Shown here: piece by piece, positions 1 to 6,762 of the stretch
How the letters are laid out: the number at the start of each line of letters is the position of its first letter
Position numbering within the stretch: the first letter of the stretch is position 1
NCBI GenBank assembly: GCA_041745535.1
Contig: JBGTIS010000266.1
Span: 1-9,714, forward strand
Reading direction: 5' to 3'
From: JBGTIS01 sp041745535
GTDB taxonomy: Bacteria; Bacteroidota; Bacteroidia; Cytophagales; Cyclobacteriaceae
DNA length: 9,714 bases
The notes under the pieces: generated by a model
Told to the model about the DNA's origin: nothing
Seen by the model: only the letters and a program-made list of their open reading frames with translations
Databases searched by the model: none
Program-made: the position numbers and the translations under genes

Positions 1-1
1 C

Positions 2-829
2 TTCTGGGCCATCAGAGGGGGAGGCGGCAATTTTGGTGTGGTAACCTCATTTAAATTCAGGCTGCATCCATTGGATATGATTGTGGCAGGCCCCATGCTT
101 TGGGAACTGGAAGACACCCAGGCAGTGATGAAATTCTTTGAGAAATTTATTACCAAAGCCAGGGAAGAGCTTAACGGATTTTTCGCTTTTCTTACCGTGC
201 CTCCCGCACCTATATTCCCGGAAAATCTGCACATGAAAAAAATGTGTGGTGTGGTATGGGCATTTACAGGCTCACAAGAGGAAGCTGACAAAGCGCTGGA
301 ACCCTTCCGCAAATTCAAAGCTCCGGCGCTGGACATGGTAGGCAGCATGCCCCATCCGGCCTTACAAAGTATGTTCGATGCCTTGTATCCTCCGGGCCTG
401 CAATGGTACTGGCGGGCCGATTTTGTCAATCATTTGAGCGATGCGGCCATCGCCATCCATAAGAAATATGCCGAACAAATGCCTACCATGCTTTCTGGCA
501 TGCATTTGTATCCTATCAGTGGAGCAGTTCATCAGATATATAAAAACTCGACAGCTTTTAATTTCCGAACAGCGAATTATGCGCAGGTAATGGTTGGGGT
601 AGATCCGGATCCGGCTAACAACAATGCCATCACCAACTGGACTAAGAATTACTGGAATGCCCTGCATCCGTTTTCGGCAGGTGGCGCCTATGTCAACTTT
701 ATGATGGACGAAGGGCAGGAACGGGTACAGGCTACCTATGGCGACAATTATGACCGCCTGATGCAAATAAAGAAAAAATATGACCCGCATAACTTATTCA
801 GGGTGAACCAGAATATCAAACCTGATTGA
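2..829 (+). CDS. FAD-linked oxidase, BBE (berberine-bridge) family, C-terminal part
   Basis: This is the last 275 codons of an FAD-dependent oxidoreductase; the reading frame is open to the window edge, so the gene starts upstream and the GTG at 38 is not the start. The first visible residues read WAIRGGGGNFGVVTSF, the conserved end of the PCMH-type FAD-binding domain. The last ~45 residues (AYVNF, then YDRLMQIKKKYDPHNLFRVNQNI) are the BBE domain, which closes over the flavin in berberine-bridge and related sugar or alcohol oxidases. Family members oxidise small secondary metabolites, sugars or amines with O2, usually with a covalently bound flavin. The flavin-attaching His/Cys would lie in the missing N-terminal half, so neither covalent attachment nor export can be judged. 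The substrate is unknown. A perfect stem-loop follows 14 bp after the stop. Confidence 0.93.
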   Translation, partial: FWAIRGGGGNFGVVTSFKFRLHPLDMIVAGPMLWELEDTQAVMKFFEKFITKAREELNGFFAFLTVPPAPIFPENLHMKKMCGVVWAFTGSQEEADKALEPFRKFKAPALDMVGSMPHPALQSMFDALYPPGLQWYWRADFVNHLSDAAIAIHKKYAEQMPTMLSGMHLYPISGAVHQIYKNSTAFNFRTANYAQVMVGVDPDPANNNAITNWTKNYWNALHPFSAGGAYVNFMMDEGQERVQATYGDNYDRLMQIKKKYDPHNLFRVNQNIKPD

Positions 830-843
830 TGCATGCAACATTA

Positions 844-873
844 TTCAGCACGGCATGCCCTGGCCGTGCTGAA
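844..873 (+). terminator. Perfect 11-bp stem-loop downstream of the FAD oxidase
   Basis: TTCAGCACGGC (844-854) pairs exactly with GCCGTGCTGAA (863-873) around an 8-nt loop. It begins 14 bp after the oxidase stop, where a terminator or 3'-end-protecting hairpin is expected. No T-run follows, so it is not a canonical intrinsic terminator. It may stabilise the 3' end or act in both directions. Confidence 0.55.
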
Positions 874-1148
874 CATATGGCCGTTTCCGGGCCTAATCTG
901 TTTACGCTGTGATCTGTTATTGTAATTCCAGGTAAGGTGCCAACTTAGTGGTAACCCCTTTCAATTTGAAGGGTAGCCCCTATTTTACCGATCCAGGCTA
1001 TTTCCTAGCTTTGATTTCATAATAAGCGGACAACGAATATCAGGATTTGTGATATCGGTGAAAAAGGAAATTATGCTTTTCTTCCATCATCAATAGGTAT
1101 ATTTACAGGCAGCAGTTTTGTTTTAACCATTTGATAACCACGCATACT
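874..1148. other. Intergenic region, no gene seen
   Basis: This 275-bp stretch between the oxidase stem-loop and the decayed gene has stops in all frames and no recognisable RNA gene. It should contain the former promoter of the decayed gene, but no clear Bacteroidota -33/-7 pair could be picked out. Confidence 0.5.
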
Positions 1149-1845
1149 ATGTACAAACAAATGTTTACTTTGCTCGTGTGCTGCTCCTGTCTGTATACCA
1201 CAGGCATGGCCTAGGATGAGGAACGCAATTGGCTGGGCTTCTACCCCACCTTTTCATTCCAGACTGCCTTACCGTGGAAGGCACCTTCCAATCTATTATT
1301 AATACTGAAAACATTAAATCCATCACCCTGAAAGACGATTCGGATACCAAACATAAAATCACTGAAGACCAGATCGACAAAGTGTTTTTTGAATTTAATG
1401 ACATGGATAAGCTGTCTGCCGCCAGCGAAGCTGCAGCCAGTATCAAAGCTATTGTGAATACCGATTTCAGGCAAATTTTCAGGGCCGAGCACTTTATCTG
1501 GGAACATGCCATTACTCCTAAAAAAGGCAAAAGAGAAATCCTGAGCTGGTAAATCCTGGCTTCGACACCCAAATAAAAGTATACCGCGATCCTTCTGCGC
1601 AGGAAACCGGACAGTTGTCTATTGGCGGTGTCAGTTTAAATAGTGGGATAGAAAAGTCGTATTATCTGGTAAAACAGGGGTCGGATATAGCCGTGCGAGT
1701 AGAAAAGAAAAATTACAAAGAGCAGTTCGCTGAACTCTTTGGCGATTGTCCGGAAGTAATCCAGGCTTTCAGCAGCAGGAAACCTGACTGGGATGACCTG
1801 CCCACCCATGTGTTTGCCTACGACCAGTTGTGTACAGCAAAGTAG
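1149..1845 (+). pseudogene. Decayed gene for a secreted protein of unknown family
   Basis: Coding potential continues over three frames. ATG 1149 starts a signal peptide (MYKQMFTLLVCCSCLYTTGMA) that ends at an amber codon, 1212-1214. The next residues would read DEERNWLGFYP, so the TAG is most simply a C-to-T change of CAG, giving the typical cleavage context A-QDEE. Somewhere in about 1225-1280 the coding frame moves by -1 to the frame of VEGTFQSIINTENIKSITL, which stays open to 1552. Near 1540-1550 it moves by -1 again: CTGAGCTG would read CTGGAGCTG if one G were restored, giving EILELVNPGFDTQIKVY, and this frame runs to the TAG at 1845. With two bases restored the gene is 699 bp (232 aa), exactly divisible by three. 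The family is not recognised; it looks like a small periplasmic beta-rich protein. The ORFs at 1229-1552 and 1615-1845 are fragments of this one gene, not separate genes. Confidence 0.8.
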
Positions 1846-1863
1846 AGGCATATACCTCCAACC

Positions 1864-1906
1864 ATATCGGAGTACCCGCCTGCTGAAAGGTACTCCGATA
1901 TTTTTT
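1864..1906 (+). terminator. Intrinsic (Rho-independent) terminator
   Basis: A perfect 13-bp stem, ATATCGGAGTACC (1864-1876) with GGTACTCCGATAT (1889-1901), has a 12-nt loop and runs into six consecutive T (1901-1906). It begins 19 bp after the last stop of the decayed gene, so it is that gene's terminator, still intact although the coding sequence is ruined. Confidence 0.93.
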
Positions 1907-2267
1907 GGTAACACCCACCTGTGGCAGGGAACCTAAAAACACCCTGACCTGCAATTATTCATTCCCCTATAAGAGAGTACTTTTGTTAGAAAAGTACTAT
2001 TTATTGAAAATACGTCTTCCTTATGGGAAGCATACGAAAACCTATGAGCCAGAAAACAGGGCAATTCTAATAAAAGTACAAATACCAATAGTATAACTCA
2101 AGGTGCTTACTGTCCACAGGTAGTCACCTCCTCCCTGGTATTGTTTTCACTGCCAAACTTTCTTCACATCATGTTCCTATGGGCTGACTACGCTATTTAA
2201 CCAAGTCAATGCTGTATGAATAAGATATATTAAGCAGATGAGGAAAAGTAATAAAGTATTCCTTGCA

Positions 2268-2337
2268 GTCGGGATGCCGACCAGATGAGGCTTTGCCGAA
2301 TTCCGGTAGTCGGCATAAATCCGGTCGGCGCCCCGAC
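2268..2337. repeat. Nested GC-rich hairpin (palindromic intergenic element)
   Basis: The outer stem pairs 2268-2282 with 2323-2337: GTCGGG with CCCGAC, and GCCGACC with GGTCGGC, interrupted by one A/C mismatch and one T-G wobble. Inside the 40-nt loop TGCCGA (2294-2299) pairs with TCGGCA (2310-2315). A competing pairing, ATGCCGAC (2274-2281) with GTCGGCAT (2309-2316), is also perfect, so two exclusive folds exist. No T-run follows. The element stands out as GC-rich in an AT-rich gap and resembles a dispersed REP-like palindrome or a structured leader; which cannot be settled from one copy. Confidence 0.6.
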
Positions 2338-2381
2338 GGGGAGAATACCCTAAAACTATTGCTCACCTACTTAAAACCTTT

Positions 2382-2398
2382 TTGAATGATAAATTCAA
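2382..2398. promoter_or_regulatory. Operator-like inverted repeat upstream of the enolase-family gene
   Basis: TTGAAT (2382-2387) and ATTCAA (2393-2398) form a perfect 6-bp inverted repeat with a 5-bp spacer, 69 bp before the ATG at 2468. Its size and place fit a dimeric regulator site or promoter-proximal operator, but short AT-rich palindromes also arise by chance. Confidence 0.25.
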
Positions 2399-2467
2399 CA
2401 AAGCATAGGGTTACTTTCTAAAAAATGCTTTATTTAAGGAAAAATTCATTCACCATCATTACCCCCT

Positions 2468-3730
2468 ATGCACCTCACCCGTCGTCACTTTCTGCAATCG
2501 GCTGCCCTCAGCACCCTGGGCAGCGTTGCCGCACTCAGTACAAGTTCAACCTCCACTGGTGCGCCCCTGTCGGACTATGCCGACCTCGACCAAATACTTG
2601 CCCGGCCCGTACTGAAAAAGGAACTCTTCCACAGTCCGGTGATTATCGACCGGCTGGAATTGCTGCGCCTGGATGATAACTTCCTCTGCCGGGTAGTGGC
2701 CACCGACGGTGCTGAGGGCATTTCAGTAAGCAACAACATGCAGATGATTTCGCTGTACCCCATTTTCACCCTGCGCCTGCAACCCTTTTTTATTGGTAAA
2801 GATGCCCGCGACTGGGAAGCCTTACTGGAAGAAGTATATGTGTATCAGAGTAATTACAAGCTACAGAACCTGGCCCTATGGGTACCGCTGGCTACCATTG
2901 AGTTTGCCGTGCTGGATATGCTGGGCAAAATCGCCGATAAATCCATGGGCGCCCTGATTGGCGACATTCATCACCCTGAGATTGCGGTATATCAGGCCAA
3001 TAATTACCGGGGGAAATCCGCGGAAGAATCCATTGCGCTCATTCAAAAGGAAGTCGGCGAATCGCAGGCCAAAGCACTGAAATTCAAGGTGGGTGGCCGC
3101 ATGAGCCATAATGCCGATTATCCGCCGGGCAGAACCGAAAAACTGATCCCGCTGGTGCGCGAAACTTTCGGCGATGCCATGACCATTTATGCCGATTCCA
3201 ACGGTTCTTATACGCCCGATGAAGCCATCCGGATTGGCAGGCTCATGGAGGAATACCAATATGATTTTTACGAGGAGCCGGTACCTTTCGACTGGTATGA
3301 GGAAACCCTGCAGGTGGCCGATGTACTGAGCGTACCCATTGCCGGTGGTGAACAGGAACCCAGCATGCATAATTTCCGCTGGCTGATCCACCACAATGCC
3401 CTGGATATTGTACAACCCGATATTTTTTATTTCGGGGGTATGATCCGATCAATGAAGGTGGCCCGGATGGCCGCGGCCCGGGGAAAGGCATGCACCCCGC
3501 ATATTTCCGGTTCCGGACTGGGTTATCTGTATATGATGCATTTCGTGTCGGCCGTACCCAATGCTGGGCCTTATCATGAATTCAAAGGGTTTAACAATGA
3601 GCTACCACTGGAATCTCCCACTTCCACACTTACCAGCAAAGAGGGCATCGTACAAGTGCCCACCGGTCCGGGACTTGGTGTTACCATTGATCCCGAATTC
3701 ATCGGCCGGCATAAACTGGTAGCATCTTGA
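2468..3730 (+). CDS. Tat-exported mandelate racemase/muconate lactonizing enzyme family protein
   Basis: This 420-aa enolase-superfamily enzyme should abstract a proton next to a carboxylate and stabilise the enolate on Mg2+. Residues 4-10 (TRRHFLQ) plus the small hydrophobic stretch to ~27 form a twin-arginine signal, so export of the folded protein to the periplasm is expected. In the barrel domain, KFK (K205, K207) supplies the base; D243 (YADSNG), E269/E270 (FYEEP) and E295 (AGGEQ) are the metal ligands; D318 (VQPD) with H345 (TPH) forms the Asp-His dyad of the mandelate-racemase subgroup; E371 (YHEF) matches the enolate-stabilising Glu. All key positions are present, so the enzyme looks active. 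The substrate, probably a sugar acid or another alpha-hydroxy or amino acid derivative, is not predictable. ATG 2468 is the first ATG after the in-frame TAA at 2435; no strong ribosome site precedes it. It converges on the DUF2652 gene with 5 bp between stop codons. Confidence 0.93.
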   Translation: MHLTRRHFLQSAALSTLGSVAALSTSSTSTGAPLSDYADLDQILARPVLKKELFHSPVIIDRLELLRLDDNFLCRVVATDGAEGISVSNNMQMISLYPIFTLRLQPFFIGKDARDWEALLEEVYVYQSNYKLQNLALWVPLATIEFAVLDMLGKIADKSMGALIGDIHHPEIAVYQANNYRGKSAEESIALIQKEVGESQAKALKFKVGGRMSHNADYPPGRTEKLIPLVRETFGDAMTIYADSNGSYTPDEAIRIGRLMEEYQYDFYEEPVPFDWYEETLQVADVLSVPIAGGEQEPSMHNFRWLIHHNALDIVQPDIFYFGGMIRSMKVARMAAARGKACTPHISGSGLGYLYMMHFVSAVPNAGPYHEFKGFNNELPLESPTSTLTSKEGIVQVPTGPGLGVTIDPEFIGRHKLVAS

Positions 3731-3735
3731 TGTGG

Positions 3736-4479
3736 TCAGGCGGGTTCAAAATCTGTTTCACCCAGTTGCTGTGCTGCCTCCAGGTTCCGGTACCGCTTTG
3801 GTTTTACCAGCTTTCGTTTGTAAACGTACACGTCACGTTTTATGGCCATTACCAGCTTGTGCCAGAATGATCGGTTGATGGGCGGCAGCTCAGGCGATGA
3901 GAAATAGCTTACCCGAACGTCTACGGTGCCCAGTCCCTCGCAATATTCCCTCCGGCGCTCGGGATGCTGGCCCTGTATACCGCCCAGCAATTTATAATAA
4001 GCGTCTGTCATCAGCAGATACTCATTGCTTTGTATGGAATTTTTGAGCAGCCTGTGGGTCAGGATTACGTCCTCCCCTGCTACCTTATTGAATTGCCGCA
4101 CCTTGGTAAAAACGGCCTCCCCATGATGCTGAATCACTTTCAGTTTCAGTTGTCCTACATTGGTGCAGGCATCACATTCACAGGTACTGCAATCGCTTAC
4201 CAGTTCTCTCTCCCTTTTGCGGAATTCTTCAAAGAATTGCCGCACCTGATTACAAACCACCCGTGCCATGGCCCGGCTGCCATCTGATACGGCATAAAAT
4301 ACAACAGCATCTCCTTCCAGTTCGTGTACAACCAGGGGAGAATCCGAAGTTTTGATCACCGTTTCCAGTAGTTCACTGATGATCCGTTCGGCGTGGATCA
4401 GGCTGTATTTGTGTTGTTTGATGAATTTGGTATACCCGCTGATATCAGCGATTACCAGAAATATGGGTTTGATTTCCAT
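3736..4479 (-). CDS. DUF2652 family protein (adenylate-cyclase-like fold)
   Basis: A 247-aa soluble protein of the DUF2652 family. The N-terminus, FLVIADISGYTKF (residues 7-19), and ELEGDAVVFY (53-62) mirror the two metal-aspartate motifs of class III nucleotidyl cyclases (D12 and D57). GEDVILTHRLLKN (135-147) lies where cyclases have V-N-x3-R: the Arg (R143) is kept but the Asn is not, so cyclase activity is doubtful. Cysteines C97, C100, C102 and C105 form a tight cluster (C-x2-C-x-C-x2-C) just before the LKLKVIQHHGE strand; as I recall, a Cys-rich turn here is a family trait and could bind a metal. No signal peptide or membrane segment is visible. The C-terminal ~40 residues are basic (KRKLVKPKRYR). 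The role is unknown; nucleotide binding or sensing is inferred from the fold only. It is transcribed alone, convergent with the enolase-family gene and downstream of corA. Confidence 0.88.
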   Translation of the reverse strand: MEIKPIFLVIADISGYTKFIKQHKYSLIHAERIISELLETVIKTSDSPLVVHELEGDAVVFYAVSDGSRAMARVVCNQVRQFFEEFRKRERELVSDCSTCECDACTNVGQLKLKVIQHHGEAVFTKVRQFNKVAGEDVILTHRLLKNSIQSNEYLLMTDAYYKLLGGIQGQHPERRREYCEGLGTVDVRVSYFSSPELPPINRSFWHKLVMAIKRDVYVYKRKLVKPKRYRNLEAAQQLGETDFEPA

Positions 4480-4499
4480 AGGGCAACCTTATTGATGAG

Positions 4500-4519
4500 G
4501 TAAAAGATTGACGTTTTAC
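4500..4519. promoter_or_regulatory. Inverted repeat upstream of the DUF2652 gene
   Basis: GTAAAA (4500-4505) and TTTTAC (4514-4519) are a perfect inverted repeat with an 8-bp spacer, 20 bp upstream of the DUF2652 start codon on the minus strand. It could be an operator or part of a 5' leader. The arms are AT-rich and short, so chance is a real alternative. Confidence 0.2.
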
Positions 4520-4668
4520 ATGCCGCCCAATTGCTCTTTGAATATACACATATCCGGTGTCAATAGCAAGACAAGATCCCGGCAACCAGAGTCGCCACTG
4601 ACATTGCTTTTTATAAACAAATGCAATGGTAAAAAGCGCTTTTGGGTTGCGAAATTTATCTTCTTTTA

Positions 4669-4684
4669 CATCCTGAAAAGGATG
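4669..4684 (-). terminator. Short hairpin just after corA, weak terminator candidate
   Basis: CATCCT (4669-4674) and AGGATG (4679-4684) form a 6-bp stem with a 4-nt loop, directly after the corA stop. On the corA transcript the loop is UUUC and an A-rich stretch follows instead of a U-run, so it is not a canonical intrinsic terminator. On the other strand the loop is a stable GAAA tetraloop. Confidence 0.3.
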
Positions 4685-4686
4685 AA

Positions 4687-5664
4687 CTATAGCCAGCCAG
4701 AACGCCTGAAAAGCCGATAAAGCAGGGTGGAAAGGCCAACCGTCAGTATTAATACCGTTAAGTACCCGTACCGCCAGTCCAACTCCGGCATATATTTGAA
4801 GTTCATGCCGTAAAAGCCGGCAATCATGGTAGGTACCGCGAGGATGGCGGCCCAGCCCGCGAATTTCTTCGATACTTCGTTGTGCGACAGCGAAATCAGG
4901 GAGAAATTGGCTTCCAGGGCGGTGGTCAGCAGTTCCCGAGTGGTATCCACCATTTCGTTAATGCGGATAGCATGGTCGTAGATATCCCGGAAATAGGGTT
5001 GGATGTCCTGTGGAATCAGCTCGAGGTCGAAGCGCATAAGGCGGTTGCAGATGTCAATAAGGGGTGATACGGCTCGTTTGATGCTAAGCAGTTCCCGCTT
5101 GAGCCGGTAGATTTCCTCGGTGGTTTCCCGCTTGTATTGTTCACCAAATATTTTCTCCTCCAGTGCCTCAAGTTCTTCCTCAAGGGCATCCACTACCGGG
5201 AAATACTGATCAACAATAGAGTCCAGCACCGCATAGAGCGCAAACGCGGGGCCTTTGCCCAGCAAACGCGGGGTACTTTCGCAGCGGGAGCGCACTTCCG
5301 TGTAAGCCAGCGATGACCCATGCCTCACGGTAACCATAAAATTACTTCCCAGGAAAAAGTGCGTTTCTCCGAAATCAATCCGATGCTGCCCGCTGTTCAT
5401 TTGTGCCGTACGTAATACGATGAAAAGTGAGTCACCATAGGCTTCCAGTTTGGGTCGCTGATGGGCACGGTGGGCATCTTCAATGGCCAGGTCGTGGAGC
5501 CCGAATGCCTGCTGCACCTGCCGGAGCAGGTCCGTACCGGGTTCATGCAGACCAATCCATACAAACTTCTCCGGTTGCCTGAGCACCTGACTGATGTTGT
5601 TTATTTCTACATCTTCCACACGATGGCCCTCGGCATAGGCCGCACAATTGATGATCATATTCAT
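4687..5664 (-). CDS. corA: CorA-family magnesium/cobalt channel
   Basis: This 325-aa inner-membrane divalent-cation channel is expected to import Mg2+ (and Co2+ or Ni2+) as a pentamer. The signature YGMNF, followed by MPELDW, lies at residues 285-296 between two C-terminal transmembrane helices (about 268-284 and 299-318), and the protein ends in a short basic tail, as is usual for the family. The N-terminal cytoplasmic domain includes WIGLHEP (36-42) and HDLAIEDAHRAHQRPKLE (57-74), both typical of CorA. The long acidic and charged helix (about 155-200, rich in LEEELEALEEK) is the willow/stalk helix that carries gating sites. Length and motifs are complete, so it should be functional. The ATG at 5664 is chosen for a full N-terminal domain; a second Met two codons later is an alternative. 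No strong ribosome site is visible. It lies 119 bp downstream of the four-gene cluster on the same strand and no terminator was found between, so read-through is possible. Confidence 0.96.
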   Translation of the reverse strand: MNMIINCAAYAEGHRVEDVEINNISQVLRQPEKFVWIGLHEPGTDLLRQVQQAFGLHDLAIEDAHRAHQRPKLEAYGDSLFIVLRTAQMNSGQHRIDFGETHFFLGSNFMVTVRHGSSLAYTEVRSRCESTPRLLGKGPAFALYAVLDSIVDQYFPVVDALEEELEALEEKIFGEQYKRETTEEIYRLKRELLSIKRAVSPLIDICNRLMRFDLELIPQDIQPYFRDIYDHAIRINEMVDTTRELLTTALEANFSLISLSHNEVSKKFAGWAAILAVPTMIAGFYGMNFKYMPELDWRYGYLTVLILTVGLSTLLYRLFRRSGWL

Positions 5665-5783
5665 TTATATCAATCTTTCACCAATGTCGGCATAATTTAT
5701 CCATTGTACAAGCCATCATAAAGCCATGAATTGGTTTCACCATACAAGACCTTCTGAATAGCTGTAATTAAAACTCAAAATAG

Positions 5784-6125
5784 TTAAGGGATTGGCAGAA
5801 TGATGCCGGTGGCGGCTTCGAGTCCTTTCCAGAGTACACCTACTATGGCATTCCACACTTTCTCGATGGTAACCACCAATAAACCCCGCAGGGTTTTTAC
5901 AAAATTGAGTGCCATTGCTTCCAGACTGTCTAAAAAGAAATCCTGGGTTTCTTCCGTAATCATGCCACTGGCAATGCCCTGGGCCACCATTTCAGTTTGC
6001 TGGGCGATTGCCTTAATTTGTCTTTCGGAAAAACCTCTCAGGGTGGTCACATCCTTTTTCAATACCTGAGAGGCAGCGTCTTTGATGTCGTTGATTAATA
6101 AGGAAATATTAATGGGTGTAGCCAT
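5784..6125 (-). CDS. Small helical protein with hydrophobic C-terminus, unknown function
   Basis: A 113-aa protein without a recognised family. Residues 1-75 look mostly helical and amphipathic (SERQIKAIAQQTEMVAQG, then MITEETQDFFLDSLEAMA). Residues 79-110 are strongly hydrophobic with spaced Trp (LRGLLVVTIEKVWNAIVGVLW, 79-99) and the chain ends ATGIILPIP. That segment is long enough to insert into or lie on a membrane but carries E88 and K89, so it may be an interfacial or oligomerising helix rather than a simple anchor. No signal peptide is visible. The start is well fixed by a GGAGGA site (6133-6138) 7 nt before the ATG. It is the last gene of the cluster, 18 bp after the lipoprotein gene, so the two are almost certainly co-transcribed and may act together. 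A pore-forming, holin-like or scaffold role is speculation. Confidence 0.8.
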   Translation of the reverse strand: MATPINISLLINDIKDAASQVLKKDVTTLRGFSERQIKAIAQQTEMVAQGIASGMITEETQDFFLDSLEAMALNFVKTLRGLLVVTIEKVWNAIVGVLWKGLEAATGIILPIP

Positions 6126-6143
6126 GGTTCAGTCCTCCAATTG

Positions 6144-6656
6144 TTAACGTTCTAAGAAATTTTCATAAGTAATAGCCTGGTCTAAAAAAATCACTACCTG
6201 CCCTTTGAAGGCAGCTACTTCAACAGCCGTTACGCCCTGCTTCCTATCCGTATCCCGCATTTTAGTTATGGTTTTAGAGATGGCATCCAATGCCGTAGCA
6301 CTGGGAGCCTCATCGCCATCTGTAACCTGTATCCCTCGTTCAGAAAGAGAGTTATTTATTTTTTCTGTGACTTTATTGCTGGGTACCGGTCTGGCCTTGG
6401 TCTGGATCGCAAGCGCATCCAGATTTCCGATCAGGTGGTTATAGCGTTGCTCTCTTTCAACAAAGGTTTCTTTTTCTGTACCAGCAGCAGTAGCAGCGAA
6501 ATGTTCCATCAATGCTATATTGGTGGCTAGTAGCCCATCTACAATGGCTTTGTCGTAATTAGGTGCTAGGGTGACCGCACAACCAGAAAGAAACAGGATA
6601 ACGGCTACTGAAAAAGTCAGTCCTTTGGGTGTTCCTGTCCAATAACTTATTGACAT
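6144..6656 (-). CDS. Lipoprotein of unknown function
   Basis: A 170-aa precursor with a short N-terminus, a hydrophobic stretch (13-22) and the lipobox LSGC with C26 as the lipidated residue. The residues after the cysteine (AVTLAPNYD) lack the acidic patch used for surface export in Bacteroidota, so a periplasm-facing anchor is more likely. The mature part is about 145 aa, charged and predicted mostly helical: NYDKAIVDGLLATN (33-46), FVEREQRYNHLIGNLDALA (65-83), a linker with DGDEAPSATA (113-122), and a C-terminal helix AFKGQVVIFLDQAITYENF (149-167). No enzyme motif is visible and no named family is recognised. The start codon has no good ribosome site; 106 bp separate it from the FTP-like gene, so an internal promoter is possible, while only 18 bp separate it from the small helical gene that follows. 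Confidence 0.85.
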   Translation of the reverse strand: MSISYWTGTPKGLTFSVAVILFLSGCAVTLAPNYDKAIVDGLLATNIALMEHFAATAAGTEKETFVEREQRYNHLIGNLDALAIQTKARPVPSNKVTEKINNSLSERGIQVTDGDEAPSATALDAISKTITKMRDTDRKQGVTAVEVAAFKGQVVIFLDQAITYENFLER

Positions 6657-6762
6657 GCGTTTATTAGTAAGTGGTTATTAATAATTAAACATTTGGTTTA
6701 TGCTTTGCAACCGGAAGAGTCTGGTACAATGGGTAACTGGACTGCATTCTATGATTGAAAAG
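6657..6762 (-). other. 106-bp gap inside the four-gene cluster
   Basis: This is the only sizeable gap in the cluster. It is AT-rich toward the lipoprotein gene and shows no terminator hairpin, so transcription could continue through it. No clear TAnnTTTG promoter was found. Confidence 0.4.

Larger units (their letters stand above)
1907..2467. other. 561-bp intergenic region without a credible gene
   Basis: No ORF here has family-like sequence, and no tRNA or other RNA gene was recognised. The 63-codon frame at 1905-2096 starts inside the terminator stem and has random-looking composition. The region holds a nested GC-rich hairpin (2268-2337) and an inverted repeat (2382-2398), listed separately, plus a 9-bp direct repeat CAGATGAGG at 2235-2243 and 2282-2290. 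The promoter of the downstream enolase-family gene should lie in its last ~100 bp. Confidence 0.6.

Noticed and set aside
362..790. 142-codon minus-strand ORF inside the FAD oxidase
   Set aside because: It is antisense to a well-supported BBE-domain frame and has no recognisable content.
1905..2096. 63-codon plus-strand ORF after the terminator
   Set aside because: It begins within the T-run of an intrinsic terminator, has no ribosome site and reads as low-information sequence.
2425..2676. Plus-strand ORF overlapping the start of the enolase-family gene
   Set aside because: It is out of frame with a clearly recognised Tat-signal/enolase protein and reads as a shadow of it.
4602..4628. Inverted repeat CATTGC/GCAATG with a 15-nt spacer as a regulatory hairpin
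   Set aside because: The stem is only 6 bp with a long AT-rich loop, and its position fits no nearby gene; chance is the better explanation.
4632..4643. Palindrome AAAAGCGCTTTT as a corA terminator
   Set aside because: It is a perfect palindrome with no room for a loop and a weak stem; it is not a convincing terminator.
4508..4720. 70-codon plus-strand ORF between DUF2652 and corA
   Set aside because: It overlaps the corA 3' end on the other strand, has no family-like pattern and no ribosome site.
5665..5783. Search for a terminator or TAnnTTTG promoter between the four-gene cluster and corA
   Set aside because: No hairpin with a T-run and no exact promoter match was found; a near match (TATTTTG) lacks one position.
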